Source: Synergistaceae bacterium (GTDB taxonomy: Bacteria > Synergistota > Synergistia > Synergistales > Synergistaceae). Taken from it: a stretch of DNA of 8,092 bases. A model generated the notes under the pieces. It did not search any database. It worked only from the letters and a program-made list of their open reading frames with translations, and was not told the DNA's origin. Shown here piece after piece: positions 6,167-8,092 of the stretch. The position numbers and the translations under genes were made by a program. The stretch covers positions 1 through 8,092 of the forward strand of contig JAISQP010000173.1 in the NCBI GenBank assembly GCA_031274115.1. Reading direction: 5' to 3'. Each line of letters starts with the position of its first letter. The first letter of the stretch is position 1.

Positions 6167-6787
6167 CTACACGATCACTCCTATTATCGATTCGCCAGCC
6201 TTTACCTTATCCCCAAGCTTTACCGCGGGTTTTACGTTTTCCGGCAGGTAGACGTCGACTTTTGAACCGAGTTTAATCATACCATAACGCTCGCCGCGCG
6301 CAAGACTGTTTCCGATTTTTATTCTGCACGCTATCCTGCGCGCCATGATCCCCGCTATCTGAACGAGGGTCGCCCTGCCCTGAGAGGTCGATATCCCGAC
6401 GTAGAGCCTCTCGTTGTTCTCCGACGACTTCGGCTCGACGGCAAACCATTTTTTGCCCGGAACATAGCGCGTCTCCTCCACGGTGCCGCTTGCGGGAAAG
6501 CGGTTCACGTGAACGTCGAAGCCGTTCATGAATATACCGATCTTCGTCGTCCTGCCGGCGTAAGGATCCTCCGCGTCTTCGATTATCTCGACCACTCTGC
6601 CGTCCGCCGGACTCACCCATACGCCCGGGTCCTCGGGGGGATTTCTGTCGGGGTCTCTATAGAACCAGACAGAGAGCGCGAGAGGCAGGAGCAGGGCGGC
6701 GCTTATCGCCGGCGATATCCTGTAGCCTCCGGCGATCATGAAAACCATCGCTCCGACGGTGGGCATCCCCTCCCGCGCAAGGCGCAT
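6167..6787 (-). CDS. psd: Phosphatidylserine decarboxylase, short archaeal-type proenzyme
   Basis: Decarboxylates phosphatidylserine to phosphatidylethanolamine at the inner membrane using a pyruvoyl group. From the chosen start it has 206 residues, as in the short Psd class. Two hydrophobic segments (about 10-42) are followed by FYRDPDRNPP, SPADGRVV (catalytic D62) and DVHVNRFP (H93). Self-cleavage occurs at the Gly-Ser of KLGSKVDVYLP (G174-S175), which splits the chain into beta and alpha subunits with the pyruvoyl on the alpha chain. I prefer the ATG at 6785-6787, because MRLAREG matches the usual N-terminus and sits one base after the gyrA stop. The ATG at 6794-6796 would add three residues and overlap gyrA. 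Its stop abuts the pssA start, so the two are almost certainly co-translated. Confidence 0.92.
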   Translation of the reverse strand: MRLAREGMPTVGAMVFMIAGGYRISPAISAALLLPLALSVWFYRDPDRNPPEDPGVWVSPADGRVVEIIEDAEDPYAGRTTKIGIFMNGFDVHVNRFPASGTVEETRYVPGKKWFAVEPKSSENNERLYVGISTSQGRATLVQIAGIMARRIACRIKIGNSLARGERYGMIKLGSKVDVYLPENVKPAVKLGDKVKAGESIIGVIV

Positions 6788-6788
6788 C

Positions 6789-8092
6789 TTACCCATCCTT
6801 GGAGGTCTCGGGGTCCGCCTTTACGATGCTGATATCAGCCAGGACATCGCCTTCGTCAAGTTTGACCATAGTATATCCGGTGGCGCCGCGGCTCAGGCTC
6901 GATATCTCGGACGCCCCAATCCTCACCACCCGGCCGCGGCCCGTGATGACCACCAGTTCGTCGTCCTCGGCGACGCCCCACGCGCCTATTATGTCGCCGG
7001 TGCGCGCGCCGTGGCGCATCGCCCTCACCCCGCTCGCGCCCCTGTGGTGCGCGGTGAATTCGTCGTAAGGCGTTCTCTTGCCTATGCCGTGTTCGCTCAC
7101 TATCAGAAGCTGTCTGCCGGGGATTATCACGTCGCAGCCGACGACAAGGTCGTCGTCCGACAGGCGCATGCCGCGAATTCCGTGGCCGCCTCTTCCCTGC
7201 GGGCGGAATTCGTTCTCGTCGACCCTGAGAGTCTGTCCCTTCGCGGTGGTGAGGAGCAGCTCGTCGCGGCCGCTCGTGATGCGCACCCTGGCGATCGCGT
7301 CGTCATCGCGCACTCCCAGCACGCGGCGGCCGGCTTTTGTGAGCCCGTCCATTTCCTCGATGGGAAGGCGCTTCGCCAGGCCCTTTTTCGTGACGAAGAA
7401 GATGTATTTCGCGTCTCCGTGGTTCATGTCGCGCATCGCGACAACCTTTTCGTCCGGCTCCAGGGCGACGAGCGAGCTGATGAGCTTGCCCTTGCCAGTC
7501 TTAGGCTCGGGCAGCGCCAGCCCTCTTATGCCGAATATGCGCCCTCGCGTCGTAAACAGACAGAGGGTGTTGTGGGTGGTCGTCACCTTGACCAGGGCTA
7601 TCTCGTCCTCGGGCTTCGGAGTGGCGCCCTTGACCCCCTTGCCGCCGCGAGCCTGGAGCTTGTAGTCCTGCAGCGGCATACGCCTTATGTAGCCGTCACG
7701 GCTCAGGACGACCACGATCTCGGCCTCCGGGACGAGGTCCTCGATCCCGACGTCCTCCACGGAGTCCTGTATCTCGGTGCGCCGTTTGTCGGCGTATGAT
7801 TTTTTAACTGTATCGAGTTCGTCCCTTATCACAGCGTCGAGCGCCGCGGGGTTGCCGAGGATCGTCCGATAGCGCTCTATATCCGCGAGAAGAGCCGCCA
7901 GCTCCTCCTCCAGCTTGCGACGCTCGAGCCCGGTGAGGCGCTGCAGGCGCATATCCAGTATCGCCTGCGCTTGAATCTCGGTGAAGCCGAGCGTCCCGAC
8001 GAGCTCCGCGCGCGCGGTCGGGGCGTCTTTTGCCGCCCTTATGATCCTTATCACTTCGTCGATCATGTCGAGAGCGCGCACAAGTCCCTCTA
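6789..8092 (-). CDS. gyrA: DNA gyrase subunit A, C-terminal part (5' end outside window)
   Basis: About 433 codons of the 3' end are visible. The fragment opens with EGLVRALDMIDEVIRIIRAA and continues through GFTEIQAQAILDMRLQRLT and a charged helical stretch, the end of the breakage-reunion domain and its coiled coil. The beta-pinwheel DNA-wrapping domain follows (from about 7730 leftwards), with repeated blades such as VVVLSRDGYIRRMP, FVTKKGLAKRLP, IVSEHGIGKRTP and VITGRGRVVRI. QARGGKG (7635-7655) is the GyrA box needed for wrapping, which favours GyrA over ParC. The catalytic Tyr and the quinolone region lie beyond the edge. There is no long acidic tail, and the gene stops TAA at 6789-6791 right at psd. 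The frame is open to the window edge; the GTG at 8079-8081 is an internal codon, not a start. Confidence 0.95.
   Translation of the reverse strand, partial: EGLVRALDMIDEVIRIIRAAKDAPTARAELVGTLGFTEIQAQAILDMRLQRLTGLERRKLEEELAALLADIERYRTILGNPAALDAVIRDELDTVKKSYADKRRTEIQDSVEDVGIEDLVPEAEIVVVLSRDGYIRRMPLQDYKLQARGGKGVKGATPKPEDEIALVKVTTTHNTLCLFTTRGRIFGIRGLALPEPKTGKGKLISSLVALEPDEKVVAMRDMNHGDAKYIFFVTKKGLAKRLPIEEMDGLTKAGRRVLGVRDDDAIARVRITSGRDELLLTTAKGQTLRVDENEFRPQGRGGHGIRGMRLSDDDLVVGCDVIIPGRQLLIVSEHGIGKRTPYDEFTAHHRGASGVRAMRHGARTGDIIGAWGVAEDDELVVITGRGRVVRIGASEISSLSRGATGYTMVKLDEGDVLADISIVKADPETSKDG

Noticed and set aside
6738..7799. 353-codon open frame on the plus strand
   Set aside because: It lies antisense to gyrA and psd, both with clear family motifs. 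Its composition (His-, Ala- and Arg-rich) is that of a shadow frame in GC-rich DNA.

Overview
The window reads as ordinary bacterial chromosome with every recognisable gene on the minus strand, so transcription runs from high to low coordinates. Coding DNA is GC-rich, with many GCG, GTC and CTC codons, and the two gene-free stretches are visibly AT-richer. Gene content (PTS-dependent dihydroxyacetone kinase, a short archaeal-type phosphatidylserine decarboxylase, an integral-membrane PssA and GyrA) suggests a PE-making, probably anaerobic or facultative bacterium. Synergistota is my best guess, but it is only an impression from protein style and gene order.

Layout in transcription order: (1) 8092-6789, the 3' part of gyrA, cut by the window edge; (2) psd and (3) pssA, packed against gyrA with essentially no gaps and closed by a strong intrinsic terminator at 5327-5367. 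Then comes a 585-base gene-free stretch holding a candidate promoter, a candidate operator and two doubtful small ORFs. (4) A glycerol/dihydroxyacetone operon follows: glpF (glycerol channel), dhaK, dhaL, dhaM (PTS-driven dihydroxyacetone kinase) and glpK (glycerol kinase). The glpK frame is broken by one in-frame TAG, exactly at the glutamine next to the catalytic aspartate. (5) A 363-base gene-free stretch holds a MITE-like inverted-repeat element flanked by 12-bp direct repeats, and a second copy of the candidate operator. (6) The first 33 codons of an FAD-dependent dehydrogenase of the glycerol-3-phosphate dehydrogenase type run off the left edge.

Together, GlpF admits glycerol; GlpK would make glycerol-3-phosphate for the FAD dehydrogenase at the left edge, giving DHAP; DhaKLM phosphorylates dihydroxyacetone to DHAP with phosphate from PEP via EI and HPr, which must be encoded elsewhere. 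The gyrA-psd-pssA block is a separate unit linking a topoisomerase gene to phosphatidylethanolamine synthesis.

Most of the window is well explained. The points most worth a second look are the active-site TAG in glpK, a roughly 30-bp motif shared by the upstream regions of glpF and of the dehydrogenase (a candidate glycerol-regulon operator), and the MITE-like element. I do not see a clearly new multi-gene system.
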